Shown in pieces: positions 9,843 to 20,478 of a DNA stretch of 64,000 nt. A model generated the notes under the pieces. That model was not told the DNA's origin and searched no databases. It was given only the letters and a program-made list of their open reading frames with translations. The stretch is from Eleusine coracana subsp. coracana. Lineage: Eukaryota > Streptophyta > Magnoliopsida > Poales > Poaceae. Numbering within the stretch: position 1 is the stretch's first letter; every line of letters begins with the position of its first letter. The translations under genes were made by a program, and so were the position numbers. Where the stretch lies: contig CM064417.1 in assembly GCA_032690845.1 (NCBI GenBank), positions 33,424,432 through 33,488,431 on the forward strand, given 5' to 3'.

Positions 9843-12800
9843 ATGGACCCACCCCGGCGATCCGCCGGCGGCCCCGAGTCGGAGGCCTCCTCCGCGGCCG
9901 GATCGGATGCCGAGGACGACCGGTACTGCAGCGCCAACTCCGCCCTCGCCACGCCCAGCTCCTACGCCAGCCTCCGCCCCTCCTCCGACTTCTGGGATCA
10001 ACAGATGGACTTCCTCCTCGACGACCGCCCCACCGCCGCCGGGTTCCCCAAGAGCCACCAGCTCAGCCGCATCCAGGCGCAGGCGCGGCTAGCAACGGAC
10101 CCTGCTCCTCCCGCCGCCGCCGGAGAGGACGCTTCCGCGCGGCAGGAGTCGAGTTCTGGATCGCCGGCTGTTCCTCCTCTCCTCGATCCCAACCAGGTGG
10201 GTCTCACTCGTCTCTGACAGCCGAAAAATGGTTACTGGACAGTGGTTAACATAGGCGAATTTGAGTGGCATTGTAGTAAATTTTCCGTGCCTTGAATTTG
10301 TTAGCTAGTGTAGCATTGTTATGATTGACAGGTTGCAGCATCAGCTAATCTAACTGCATCTGTAGAAACGAAATTTAGGTGTTTTGATCTAACTGCTTCT
10401 GCAAAAATGCACTGGCTAGCTCCTGGCTGGGATAAAGGCTGTTTCAGGGGAACGAATTATGTCAACTAAACGCAAAATCAGCTTGTTAGTAGCATCACTT
10501 AGTGACTATGTTGATTTCTATCTTTTTTAGCTTTGAATGCAAAATTAAGGTGACAATGGTTTGGTACTCATTTAATCTGACCACACCTCACTTTAGCTAG
10601 TATAGTCACAGTTCAATAAATAGAAGAGAAAGTGCTTCTACACTACCGGAAATACTAGACACAAGTATACTACGCTGTCTGTATCCGCTAGACTTATGCA
10701 CCGATGTTCTTCTACTATAAAAAGATTTTAGTTTGTTGCTCCATTGCTTCATGAAGTTTCAGTACTGCTCTTGGTGCCAATCTACATGTGCCCAACCACA
10801 TTTTATTCTTACTTTCTAATGAATATGGCATGTAGCTCCTTTGCTTAATCAAAGAATTCATGTCTTGGATTGATAAATCTCAGTTCTAACTACAGGTGGA
10901 CATGAACAGACTTGACGACAGTGATTTATTTGATGATATGGTCCAAGAGATGGAAGCGATTCTGCTCAATTCAGGGGAGCGTCATGAAAATGGATCTTTT
11001 ATTGATAATCGAAGTGGCAATGCTCGCCAGGCTCACCATTTCCGAGATGGCAGCACTACTGCCTCTACTTCTGGTACAGATGATGCCTATATGTACCCTT
11101 TTGCTCGCTGTCCTTCAAAAATTGATTGGGTGGAGGTTGTGGGAGCAAAGCAAAGAACTGGCGATGTTTCTTTCGGTGAGCGGATAGTTGGTGTTAAAGA
11201 GTATACTGTTTATCTTTTAAAAGTGAGAAGTGGTGAAGATGAATGGGAAATTGAGCGCCGATACCGTGAATTTTATGCACTTTATCGACAACTTAAGGAT
11301 TTCTTTTTTGAGAGAGGTTTGACCCTTCCTGTCACATGGGAAAATGTTGAAAGAGAGTCAAGTAAAGTATTTGGCAATGCATCCCCAGATGTTGTCAGCG
11401 AGAGAAGTGGCCTCATTCAAGATTGTTTGTGTTCTTTACTTGTCTCTAGTTATCCATTTGGAACACCCACCCCTCTGGTTAATTTTTTGTCACCAGGGCG
11501 GCCTGGATATGAATATAGCTTTCTGAAAACTCTCATTCCACGATCTTTACAGAAGCTAACTAGTGATTTGCACTCCAGAGATTCAGACTGCAATGGAGCT
11601 TCACATGATTCTACCTCAATGGGTAAGACAATATCACTTATTGTGGAGGATAAGCCTCGGAAGTCGACTAGACAGTTGCTAGAGCTACAGCACTACAACT
11701 GTGCAGGATGTCATCAGCATTTGGATGCTGGGCGAACATTGCTGCAAGAACTTGTGCAAACTATTGGATGGAACAAACCTCGGTTTTGTGCTTACACTGG
11801 CCAGCTGTTTTGTTCCTCTTGTCATACAAATGACAGCGCAGTTCTGCCAGCAAGAGTCCTACACCACTGGGATTTTTCTTTATATCCAATTTCCCAATTA
11901 GCAAAGGCATATTTGGACTCCATCTATGACCAGGTAATGATAAATTTACTGTATCTTGTTCTTTATTTGTTAGTTATGAAATGCGATGTAAATCTAAATT
12001 CCTTTTAACAACATGGTGATTTGCATTTTCAGCCTATGCTCTGTGTTAGTGCCGTCAATCCTTTCCTGTTCTCTAAAGTGCCAGCTCTGCTTAATATCAT
12101 GAGCATCCGGAAAAAAATAGCAGCTATGCTTCCTTGTGTGCAGTGTCCTTTCCGGAACTCCATACTCAAAGGGCTAGGGGTTCGGAGATACCTTCTTGAT
12201 GGGAATGACTTCTTTGCGCTTCGTGATCTGGTAGATCTCTCAAAAGGGGCTTTTGCAGGTACTGTTCTTTTATGAGCTTCATATGCTTATTTAATATGTC
12301 TCAAAGTGCACAAATCAAATTGAGCATAGGTACACCTAAAATAGGTTTGTGTTTTCCTATTTTAATTCATATATCCTTCGTTAATTTTATGACAAAGTAT
12401 TAGTTCTGTGTGATTTTGTTGCTGTTAGGTTAAACTGTGAAAAATATGTGAGGTTTATCTAATAAATGCCTTTGTGTATGCTCTTATGCTTCATTATCTG
12501 GCATAAAATAACTCTGCACTCGTATATTAATATATATTTCCAGTAACGAAAGAATTATTCCACGTCAGTGAACTATGACCCTATTTAGTGGATGCCTGAA
12601 TCTCGTTGGAGAGAAAATGGATAGTGATCCAGTTGCTTCTTATGCTTTCCCTGCGGTTATTGTTTGAGAATTTCTAACATTTGATCATCTAAAAGATAGT
12701 TGCCAAAAATAATAAGCCTTTATTTAAATTTTGCTTCCTTCAAACAGCACTTCCAGTTAAGGTCCAAACGATGTCAAACAGAATACTTGTGCACATCACG

Positions 12801-13274
12801 GAACAGTGCCTTGTGTGCTATGATGCCGGTGTGCCTTGCGCTGCTCGTCAAGCTTGTGATGACCCCCTATCCCTTATATTTCCATTCCAGGTGCTCTGCC
12901 AAGTCTTTGCTTTTTAATTTCGTTTCAGCTTTTTATTCATTGATGAGAAAATCTCTTTACCATAATTGCAGGAGGATGAAGCTACGAAATGTGGTCTGTG
13001 TGGGTCGATCTTCCATAAGCAATGCTTTAGGAAAATTTGTGTTTGCCCCTGTGGTAAAGCTTCCGGCACAGGCCGAAAGATTGCTGCGCTAGAGCAAGCA
13101 GTGCATGGTGGCACGGACAGGCCAACTACAGAGTCTCTCCAGCCCTCATCTTTCTCATCATCCTCTGGATTTTTCTCCGACTTCCTTTCCAAAGCAAGGC
13201 CAGATAAACTTTGGAAACCGAGGAATAGCAGCCCTGTAATCCTTATGGGTTCTTTGCCAGATACGTCTGTATGA
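9843..13274 (+). CDS. PX domain and Rubicon-homology zinc-region protein (687 aa, 5 exons)
   Basis: Exons 9843-10196, 10896-11933, 12033-12258, 12748-12890 and 12972-13274 join with matching phases into 688 codons including TGA, all with GT-AG introns. Residues 1-118 are GC-rich, acidic and disordered. The PX domain spans about 190-320 and carries the phosphoinositide-binding motif RRYREFY (near 238); PX domains of this kind bind PI3P on endosomes. From about 387 to 617 is a cysteine/histidine-rich Rubicon-homology (DUF4206) region: NCAGCHQHL, FCAYTGQLFCSSCH, CLVCYDAGVPC, KCGLCGSIFHKQC and CPCG. In animals this region binds Rab7 and regulates late endosome/autophagosome traffic; the plant role is inferred. 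The C-terminus is Ser-rich. The start is the first in-frame ATG. AATAAA near 13326 is a plausible poly(A) signal. The gene looks intact. Confidence 0.93.
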
Positions 13275-13559
13275 TGAGCTCAGTTGTATGTTATGTTCCA
13301 TTGATTATATTGTGATTTTTGTCTGAATAAAATTATATCTTGTGTGTATTAGGTTGTACCAAGAGAAATGCTTCCCAATTTTTCTGAATGTAATATAATG
13401 TAACTAATTTATGGAAGAAGCCCACCATTTTGAAGGAAGACCTGATTTCCAGCTTTTTCGTTTCCAAATTAAATAGCATTGGAAAGTAAAAGCCCGCTGT
13501 CCTTCGACCACTGGAGTAATTTTTCATAGTTATCTCCAAATACAGTTAAATTTAGATCC
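13275..13559. other. 3' UTR and flank of the PX gene
   Basis: AT-rich, with AATAAAAT near 13326 and several TGTA-type words. No other feature seen. Confidence 0.4.
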
Positions 13560-14400
13560 CTAAGACATCAATGCCACTGCAAATCAAATCATCCTCAGCC
13601 TTTCATTAATAGAAGGAAGGAAAAGAGAATGCTAGGGTTTATGGCCCTGCAGCTACAACGAACAGGAAAAGAAAAAAAGATCAGTCGCTGGCCAAAAGAA
13701 GAAAAAAAGAAGAGAGAAACAAAATAAGATAACCAAACACTGATGTCCTGAGACTCCTGGTTGCCATCTGAGAGCAGCTGACGTCTTTCGCTGCGACATC
13801 CTTTCCATTCCACCAAACCAAATACAACCTCTCCGTCATAGTATGACTTGGGACAACCTGAAACATGAAGAATGAAACCAGTTGAGAGAGAAATGTACGC
13901 GAAACATGCTGCGCAAAATCGTTATTGATGGGCACGTGTTCTGGATTCCTAGGTTGTTATTGCAAAGAGAGCATAAAAGATTTTTTTTTTCATGCGTAGC
14001 AATCCATGGAAAAAAGAGTTACTTTTGGCTCTCCATGTCCATGGGCCTTCCAAATTCCTGGCAATGAAAAGGGGCAGCGTGCTCCAATGAAGTGCACCGA
14101 GTAGGTCAAACGTGTTGTGTATGAAACCACTTGTTGCCTACCTCCATGATTTCATCTTTTTGTTCGGGTTGCAGAGAAATATTGTGTACAATGTGATTTT
14201 TTTCACGTACGAGTATCCTGTAACTTCCCCCCACTGATCTGTTTTTGAAGCGACCAATTTGGCTCTGTGTGTTTTGAATGCATCGATCTTTCCATAACAG
14301 GGCAGTTTTTCCATCACTGATTTTAACCTCAGTTGAAGCAGCAAACCCAGCTGTATCTATATGGTGACGACCCGTTTTTGAAACTTGAAGAGCCATAGCC
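13560..14400 (-). pseudogene. Probable LINE (L1-type) 3' coding remnant
   Basis: Minus-strand translation gives scattered, frame-broken pieces resembling the region after the reverse transcriptase of plant L1 elements: SDGKTALLWKDR (14300s), like the usual G-x-G-x-x-x-x-W-x-D-R-W block, and IWKAH, like the IWK-x-x-A-P block. Stops and frame changes are frequent and no poly(A) end or target duplication was found. The identification rests on weak motif similarity, and it could be other debris. Confidence 0.35.
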
Positions 14401-14711
14401 CATTAAAACAGAAAATCACAGACTCGGCAGTGTAGGTTTCAGGAAACAATCTGATTATGTGAAGTTCTTAGACTGGCATGGAGTCATTTGGCCACACGTT
14501 TCTGAAGATTCGAATTGGCCGTGCAGCTCACCAACCCACGGCGTCACGCACCGGGCTGGACTACCCCTGCTGGACACGAATAAACGAATACAAATTGAAG
14601 AAACCATACAATACAACGCTCAGAAAAAAAAAAAAGAGATGCATGACACAAAGGTGTGTAATAAGTGCTTGCATGGCCAAAGAATCGTTGGCCCCGAAGT
14701 CCTTTGCGACC

Positions 14712-14941
14712 TACTCCCTCCGTTCTTAAATTGTTGTCACCGTTGACTTTTTAATTAATTTTGATCATTCGTCTTATTTAAAATATTATTTTAAATATGT
14801 AAAATTTTAAATTATATTTTAATTTTTGTGATAATAAAACAAACTATGATAACATATATGATATTAATTAAATTTTTTTAAATAAAATGAATGATCAAAG
14901 TTAACTAAAAAAGTGACAACAATTTAAAAACGGATAGAGTA
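14712..14941. mobile_element. Stowaway-type MITE (Tc1/mariner)
   Basis: The element at 14714-14939 (226 bp) starts CTCCCTCCGTTCTTAAATTG and ends CAATTTAAAAACGGATAGAG, an inverted repeat of about 20 bp with a few mismatches. It is AT-rich inside, has no ORF, and is flanked by TA on both sides (14712-14713, 14940-14941). CTCCCTCCGT and TA duplication are diagnostic of grass Stowaway MITEs, which are moved by mariner-like transposases supplied from elsewhere. Confidence 0.92.
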
Positions 14942-15755
14942 GGCATCAAAGAACGCTTCACGGCCGTCGGGACCCCGCATCTTGCTCGACTCTGCTCCTT
15001 GAGGATGGGGTTGCTGCTCCGGCATCTTGGCGGCATATCGATGACTTAATCCTTCGCAGACGCGCCTCTTGGCCTTCACGGAGCTTCTGCTTGGTGGCCT
15101 CCATCTTGTCGATCTCAGCGTGGCCGTTGCCAGAGGCGGCAGGCGTCTTCGTTTTGTCGATGTTGGCACGGCATGGAACAGGACTACACAAAAGGCAAAG
15201 AACAGATGACCATAATTCCAGCACAAGACGCAATAATATAAGGGTCTTGATAATTTTAAATCGAGCGCTTATTAGTCAGATATTTGGATCGAACAGAGCA
15301 ATTTGGATCGAACAGAGCAATTTTCTGTTTTAAATCAGCTAAAAGTTTAGGTAACTTTCAATCACCACTTTTTAAGCTTTCAAATCTAGATCCCAACAGT
15401 TTACGGGAAAATATTTTTTATACTTTATACATCAACAGATTTTTATCCTCTTCGTACTAATATGTATAATCCTATAAAAATAAATACCAGTACAAATCTA
15501 ATACAACTTTTAACTATTTTCCAAGCGACTGAAAGTTTCGACTACTTTTCATTCACCTGAAAAGAAGGAAATATGAAACATAATGTCATCAACGACAAAC
15601 TGGTTTTGGTTCACAAATGTCACAACAGGTTTAAATGAAGACTCAAATGCAACTATATGTTCTCTCAACTCTTGGTAGAGCGAATAAAGTGACAGCATGG
15701 TCACAATGCAGATGCAGGCAGCCATGCTCAGCTTTCTTCGATATCTTCGCCATCA
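14942..15755 (-). other. 3' flank and UTR of the helicase gene
   Basis: 14950-15230 contains an open minus-strand stretch (DKMEATKQKLREGQEARL, charged and probably helical) that I cannot assign; it may be an exon scrap. At 15281-15317 the word ATTTGGATCGAACAGAGCA occurs twice in tandem (18-bp step). The rest is AT-rich and includes the likely 3' UTR next to the stop at 15756. Confidence 0.3.
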
Positions 15756-18700
15756 TCAGTTATCACCATTCTGTACCGCTGCACTTGCCCGGGGATCATC
15801 CTCTGCAATCTCACCATCCTCATCAATGACACCTTCCTCATCGTCTCTGTTCTTCCTGTAATGCACTGGAGATGCGGGATCTGGTTTCTCAGAAGCTTCA
15901 ACAACCTTAGCATCAGCTTCTGGCTGACCGTTAGGGCTCATTGAGCGACTAGCTTTGCCATTGACAGGGCTGTAAGGAGCTGACTTGTCGTCAGGTGGGC
16001 TGGGTGAGCGTTCAAGATCCACCCTTTCCATCTTCCTATCATCCAGCTGACGGTCATCCTTGCGGTCAGACTGGTCCACGTGATCATTGGCAGAGTGGGC
16101 TCTTGGAGAGCTTTTATGTTCTTTGTGCATTGAGTCATTCCGAGCTGACCCAGAGACAACAGCAGTCTTTTCATACCTGTGATTTGCAACAGGGCTACGA
16201 CTCCTGCTGCGACTAGCATGACGGTTTCTGCTGTAGCTCCTGCTTCTGCTACGGCTCCTGCTCCTGCTTCGGCTACGACTCTTTGTCCTGCTACGTCTAG
16301 CCTTCATGTCATGGCGGCGTGACCTCTTAGGACTGCGGCTGTACCTATCACTGTCACTTCTGCTACGGCTTCTACTACGACCTCTAGCAGACCTACGAGA
16401 CCGTCCATCAGCTTCATCATCATACCTGTCGGCATCACAAACAGTGAGGTTAGTATTTGGACTCTGGGATCACAGATCCATTAACAAGTAACATGTTCAG
16501 ATGCCAATATTCATGTTCCTTGACTGAAATTTTCCCACATCAATTTCTTGAACCAAAACAAATGTGGACCTACAGTTTAAGTGGTTTACTAAAAGTTACA
16601 ACAAATTCCTGGTTTAAACTGACCAAAAATAGGTGCTCTAGTAGGCACACCAGTAGGTGTGTGGAAGTAGAGGGAACAAAAGGGCTGGTACCCATGATCT
16701 TGAAACTATTGTGTTCATTTGGTTGTTAGTGGATTTGGCCGAGCTAATGTCTATCATGCTTCCCATTTCTGTAAGATAAGATAGCATACCTGCCACGGCC
16801 ACAACGACCACTGTCAGATCTACCTGAATACCGAGAATCCAGTTCAGAACGTGAACCCCTGTCAGAGCGGGTCGCCCATCGGTTACGCTTCCTACCACGC
16901 CCACCTCGTGAAGCCATGTCCAGTAAATCACGGGGAACCTTTTGGTTTGCCCCTTCAAGGATTTTGATTAGGTCAGAAGCATATTTTGAATCCTGGTCAC
17001 AGAAAAATGTATAGGCCACACCAGTGGCACCAGCCCTTCCTGTTCTGCCGATTCTGTGAACATAATCTTCAACACCAGTGGGAAAATCATAGTTGATCAC
17101 GACCCTGTGAAACAAACAAAAGCCAATGAGCAGCTGGATCCAACTCCCACGTGGAATAAGTTGAAAGAGGCAGCAATGAATGTGTTCTGAAAATTAGAGT
17201 TCAAGTGTAGTTTTTCTTATTTGCAAGTCAAATAAAATGAGCATAATGCTGAAACAATCATGGGGAAAACAGCATGCTCTATCGACTAAGCTATACAAGT
17301 ATTTATCCAGTAGACGTGGCTACCGTGTCCATATCTTCTTCAAGGATTGGTAAATGATAAATCAGAACACTTTCAGCACATGGGAAATTAAAAGGCCTAA
17401 CCTGATATCCTTGATGTCTAAACCTCGTGCAGCAACATCTGTTGCAACCAAAATAGGAGACCGCCCAGATCGAAAATGATTCAGAACTTTCTCTCTTTCA
17501 CTTTGGGACTTGTCACCATGAATGGCTGAGGCACCAAACTGCCTTGTGAGAGACCGTGCGAGTTGGTCACACATCCTTTTGGTTGTACAAAATATTAGTA
17601 TTTTTGCTCCTGAATCCTGGGATCGCAATATTTGCTCCAGACGTCTCTGCTTTTCTGAGGGTGAGATCACCTCAATATGCTGAACAAGAGGGTAAGATAA
17701 CTGGAATGTCAATATTAAGTACCAGGTACTTGTAGAACAGATAAAATGTTGAAAGAAACTACTTTAATATATTTTATTTAGTGTATTTGACCTAGAAGGA
17801 TAAACCCATATGGCAAGTCCAGTACCTGAGTAATAGCACTATTTGCAACCAGTTCATCAACACTACCAATGGTCACTTGAACAGGATGAACAAGAAGATC
17901 GTCCGCAATCCTTCGAACTTCCTTAGGCCAAGTAGCAGTATACATGAGGGTTTGCCGGCGGTGTGGTATTTCCTTCACTATCTTCCGTATTTGTGGCTCA
18001 AAGCCCATGTCCAACATGCGATCAGCCTCATCCAGAACAAGGTATGAGACTTGCTTAAGGCTGACCCTTCGCATTTCTAAAATGTCATTCAACCTTCCAG
18101 GTGTGGCAACAACAACATCAACCCCTCTATCAAGATCTCTTAACTGAGGACCCTTAGGAGCACCACCATATAGGCACTGTTACAGAACAAGAACAGAGGT
18201 TAAGACCAAAATTAACATATGAGCAGAACAGAATGACAATACAACTTCAATGATAAGTATAAATAAACAGCTCAAAGGGATTTCAAAAGCTTCTTTTGAA
18301 TTATTAATTAAAAAAAGAAACATCCACATAATAACCATGCACTCCTGATGATTACTAATACATCAAGTGAGATAGGAACAGAAACAAACCGTGCAGGAAA
18401 TTCTTGATGATCTGCCAAATTTAACTGCTTCATCTAGAATTTGTGTCGCCAGTTCCCTTGTTGGTGCTAAAACCAGTACGGTTGGCCCAGACCTGGTGCT
18501 GTTTTGCAGACGCTTAATATGCATGAATCCAGGAAGAAGATAACCAAGAGTTTTTCCAGATCCTGTCTTTGCAATAGCAACTACATCTTGACTCTGCATG
18601 GCAATTGGCCACGACTGTGCTTGTATTGGTGTTGGGCTAGCAAACCCAGCACGTTGTATCTGGAAACAAGTTTGAAAGCAAAGCAAAGGCAGGCAAAATA

Positions 18701-20053
18701 AGAATAAAACCCAACAAGAAATAATACCTAAAATCTACTTGTTTCCCTCTTCATCTTATTGTTGCAGAAATAAATACAGTGCGAGAGGTTAATATTAAGG
18801 TCGTACAAAATAAAGTATGCCCATAATGTGTAGACTGCAAGCACAAGGCGGAGTAGAAAAGGCTCTAACAGAGTCCATGGAGGCTGACGCAGCCATGGAT
18901 CGTTCATCCACAGGCCCCTTCCAGCAGCTGCCAACCAATCCTACAAATGGATGTCGACAGCCTGAGCTGGACCTCCATGATCAAGCCCCAGAAGAGGCCC
19001 ATAGTCCACAGATGGAGCCTTTTCCATGTACTCGACGGAGAGCAACGAATCAGCCACCATAGGTGCCCCTTTCGCGCCATGGGCAACCCCCTGGTGGGAG
19101 CGGGAGCGAGCAGCCTTGGGTGCCAATCACCCTTGGCAGCTCCATCAACGAGACCTGCCCTCAGCCCGCCGCACTTATTGGCCGAGGGCGCGCGAGGCAG
19201 CGTGCGACATTAGCTCTACCTCGGAGCAAATATCGCATCTGCCACAGAGATGCAAGATAAGTAGACGGTACTCATAGCCAGCCCTGATTTAGCATAACCA
19301 AGCAAATAAATATAAGGAAGCAAGCAACTAGAGCACATGTCCATGATCCATCACGCTCGCCGGATTGGAGATGTTGATCCCACGCATACAACTCTGGTTT
19401 GGTTAGTGTTAGATCAAGGGTCAGGTCAGGGGTTCACCAAAACTATCATACCTCCTTGAGAATTTCGGGCGGAAAGCCACCAGCCTCAAACGAAGTAATC
19501 GGAGCAGGCACGTTATCACCCTGCAATAAGCATGGCCAAGCAACAAGGTCAGCAAACATGGAACGAGCTCGAGCAGCATCGAATCGTACAGAGGGTCGAT
19601 CGAATTCCATACCGTGACTGTTATCTCGTGGCGCCGGCGGTATGCTTCCGTGGAAGGATCATCGGGAGCTGCAGAAGCAACAGGAAGAGGGTGGTGGTGG
19701 GAAGACGCCGGCTTGGACGACGCGTAATCGTCGTGGCGCCTGTCACGGTCGCGGTCGCGCTCGCGGTCCCTGTGGTCCCGCCGGGGCGGGGTGCGGGATC
19801 GGGACCGGGACCTGGACCTGTCCCGGCGGTCGCGGGTCCGGTGGTGAGGAGGCGGGGGAGGGAGCGGTGGCGGGGGCGGGAGCTGGTCCTCGGGAGGAAG
19901 GGGGCGCTCGTACTGTGTCACGTTGGTCTCGGGGTTCCAGTAGTAGAGGTAGCCGGTGGTGCCGTCGACGAGGCCGCGCCACGGCTTGGGCAGCGACGGA
20001 TCCTCCGGCGCGTACCTTGGGCCCGGGCGGGCGGATGAGCCACCGCCTGACAT
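15756..20053 (-). CDS. RH40: WW-domain DEAD-box ATP-dependent RNA helicase with RS-rich tail (797 aa, 7 exons)
   Basis: Exons in transcript order: 20053-19613, 19520-19452, 18659-18390, 18176-17826, 17679-17402, 17104-16790, 16425-15756; all GT-AG, phases close to 798 codons with stop. A WW domain lies at about residues 20-53 (PWRGLVDGTTGYLYYWNP), followed by proline- and Arg/Asp-rich linkers. The helicase core is complete: Q motif (156-190), I AKTGSGKT (near 200), Ia APTRELA, Ib TPGRL, II DEAD (near 309), III TATW in place of SAT, IV, V TDVAARGLD, VI HRIGRTGRAG. From about 580 the tail is RS-rich, as in splicing-associated factors, then acidic. It probably unwinds RNA in the nucleus. WW plus DEAD marks the plant DRH1/RH14/RH40/RH46 group; length and RS tail fit RH40 best, but the exact member is inferred. 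The start is the MSGGG methionine; an in-frame ATG at 20275 would add a poor Ala-rich extension. Confidence 0.94.
18660..19451 (-). other. Helicase intron 2 with a GC-rich block
   Basis: The 792-bp intron contains a moderately GC-rich stretch (about 18860-19260) with overlapping open frames on both strands but no recognised domain, terminal repeat or target duplication. Composition differs from the AT-rich intron ends, so it may be inserted or captured DNA. Confidence 0.3.
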
Positions 20054-20120
20054 CTCAGATCCGAACAGATCTGTGGTCTCCGGCGAGGCCCAGAGGCCGC
20101 GGGAGAGGGCGACGACGGAG

Positions 20121-20147
20121 GCGGCGGCGGCGGCGGCGGCGGCGGCG
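20121..20147. repeat. (GGC)n microsatellite in the helicase 5' region
   Basis: Nine GGC units directly upstream of the chosen helicase start. In the minus-strand frame they would read as poly-Ala if the upstream ATG at 20275 were used, which is one reason to prefer the start at 20053. GC-rich triplets are common in grass 5' UTRs. Confidence 0.85.
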
Positions 20148-20434
20148 AGGCGAGGTTTCGGCTTTCGGATTTTTGCCCTAACTAATTTCGCTGTGTCGCG
20201 TTTTATTGCGATTTGGGGGCTGCTCGACTGCTCGTTGCCGACTTCGAAAACGATCTCCTCCAGCGTCAGGCCCAAATTGGCCCAGGTCTCTCGATCTCAG
20301 TTTCTTACGGGTTCTCTTCGTTTTATCTGCGACGGGTTCGATTCCCTCCTATTCCTTGGAGAGAAACAAAATGAATCTCTCAAAAACAAGAAACACTAGT
20401 GGAAACACTGGTATTTCATATTCAACAAACTAAT

Positions 20435-20478
20435 TGTATCCCCTGCCGTCTCAAAAAAAAAAAAAATGTATCCCCTGC
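20435..20478 (+). mobile_element. Minimal retroposition scar: 20-bp insert with 12-bp duplication
   Basis: TGTATCCCCTGC occurs at 20435-20446 and again at 20467-20478. Between the copies lies only CGTCTC followed by 14 A residues. A poly(A) tract bounded by an exact target duplication is what target-primed reverse transcription leaves when copying stops almost at once. Confidence 0.6.

Noticed and set aside
10638..10660. CACTA transposon end (CACTACCGGAAA) in PX-gene intron 1
   Set aside because: The word fits a CACTA terminus, but no partner end or 3-bp duplication was found within the intron.
20054..20275. N-terminal extension of the helicase from 20275
   Set aside because: It would read through the GGC microsatellite as poly-Ala and is more likely 5' UTR.
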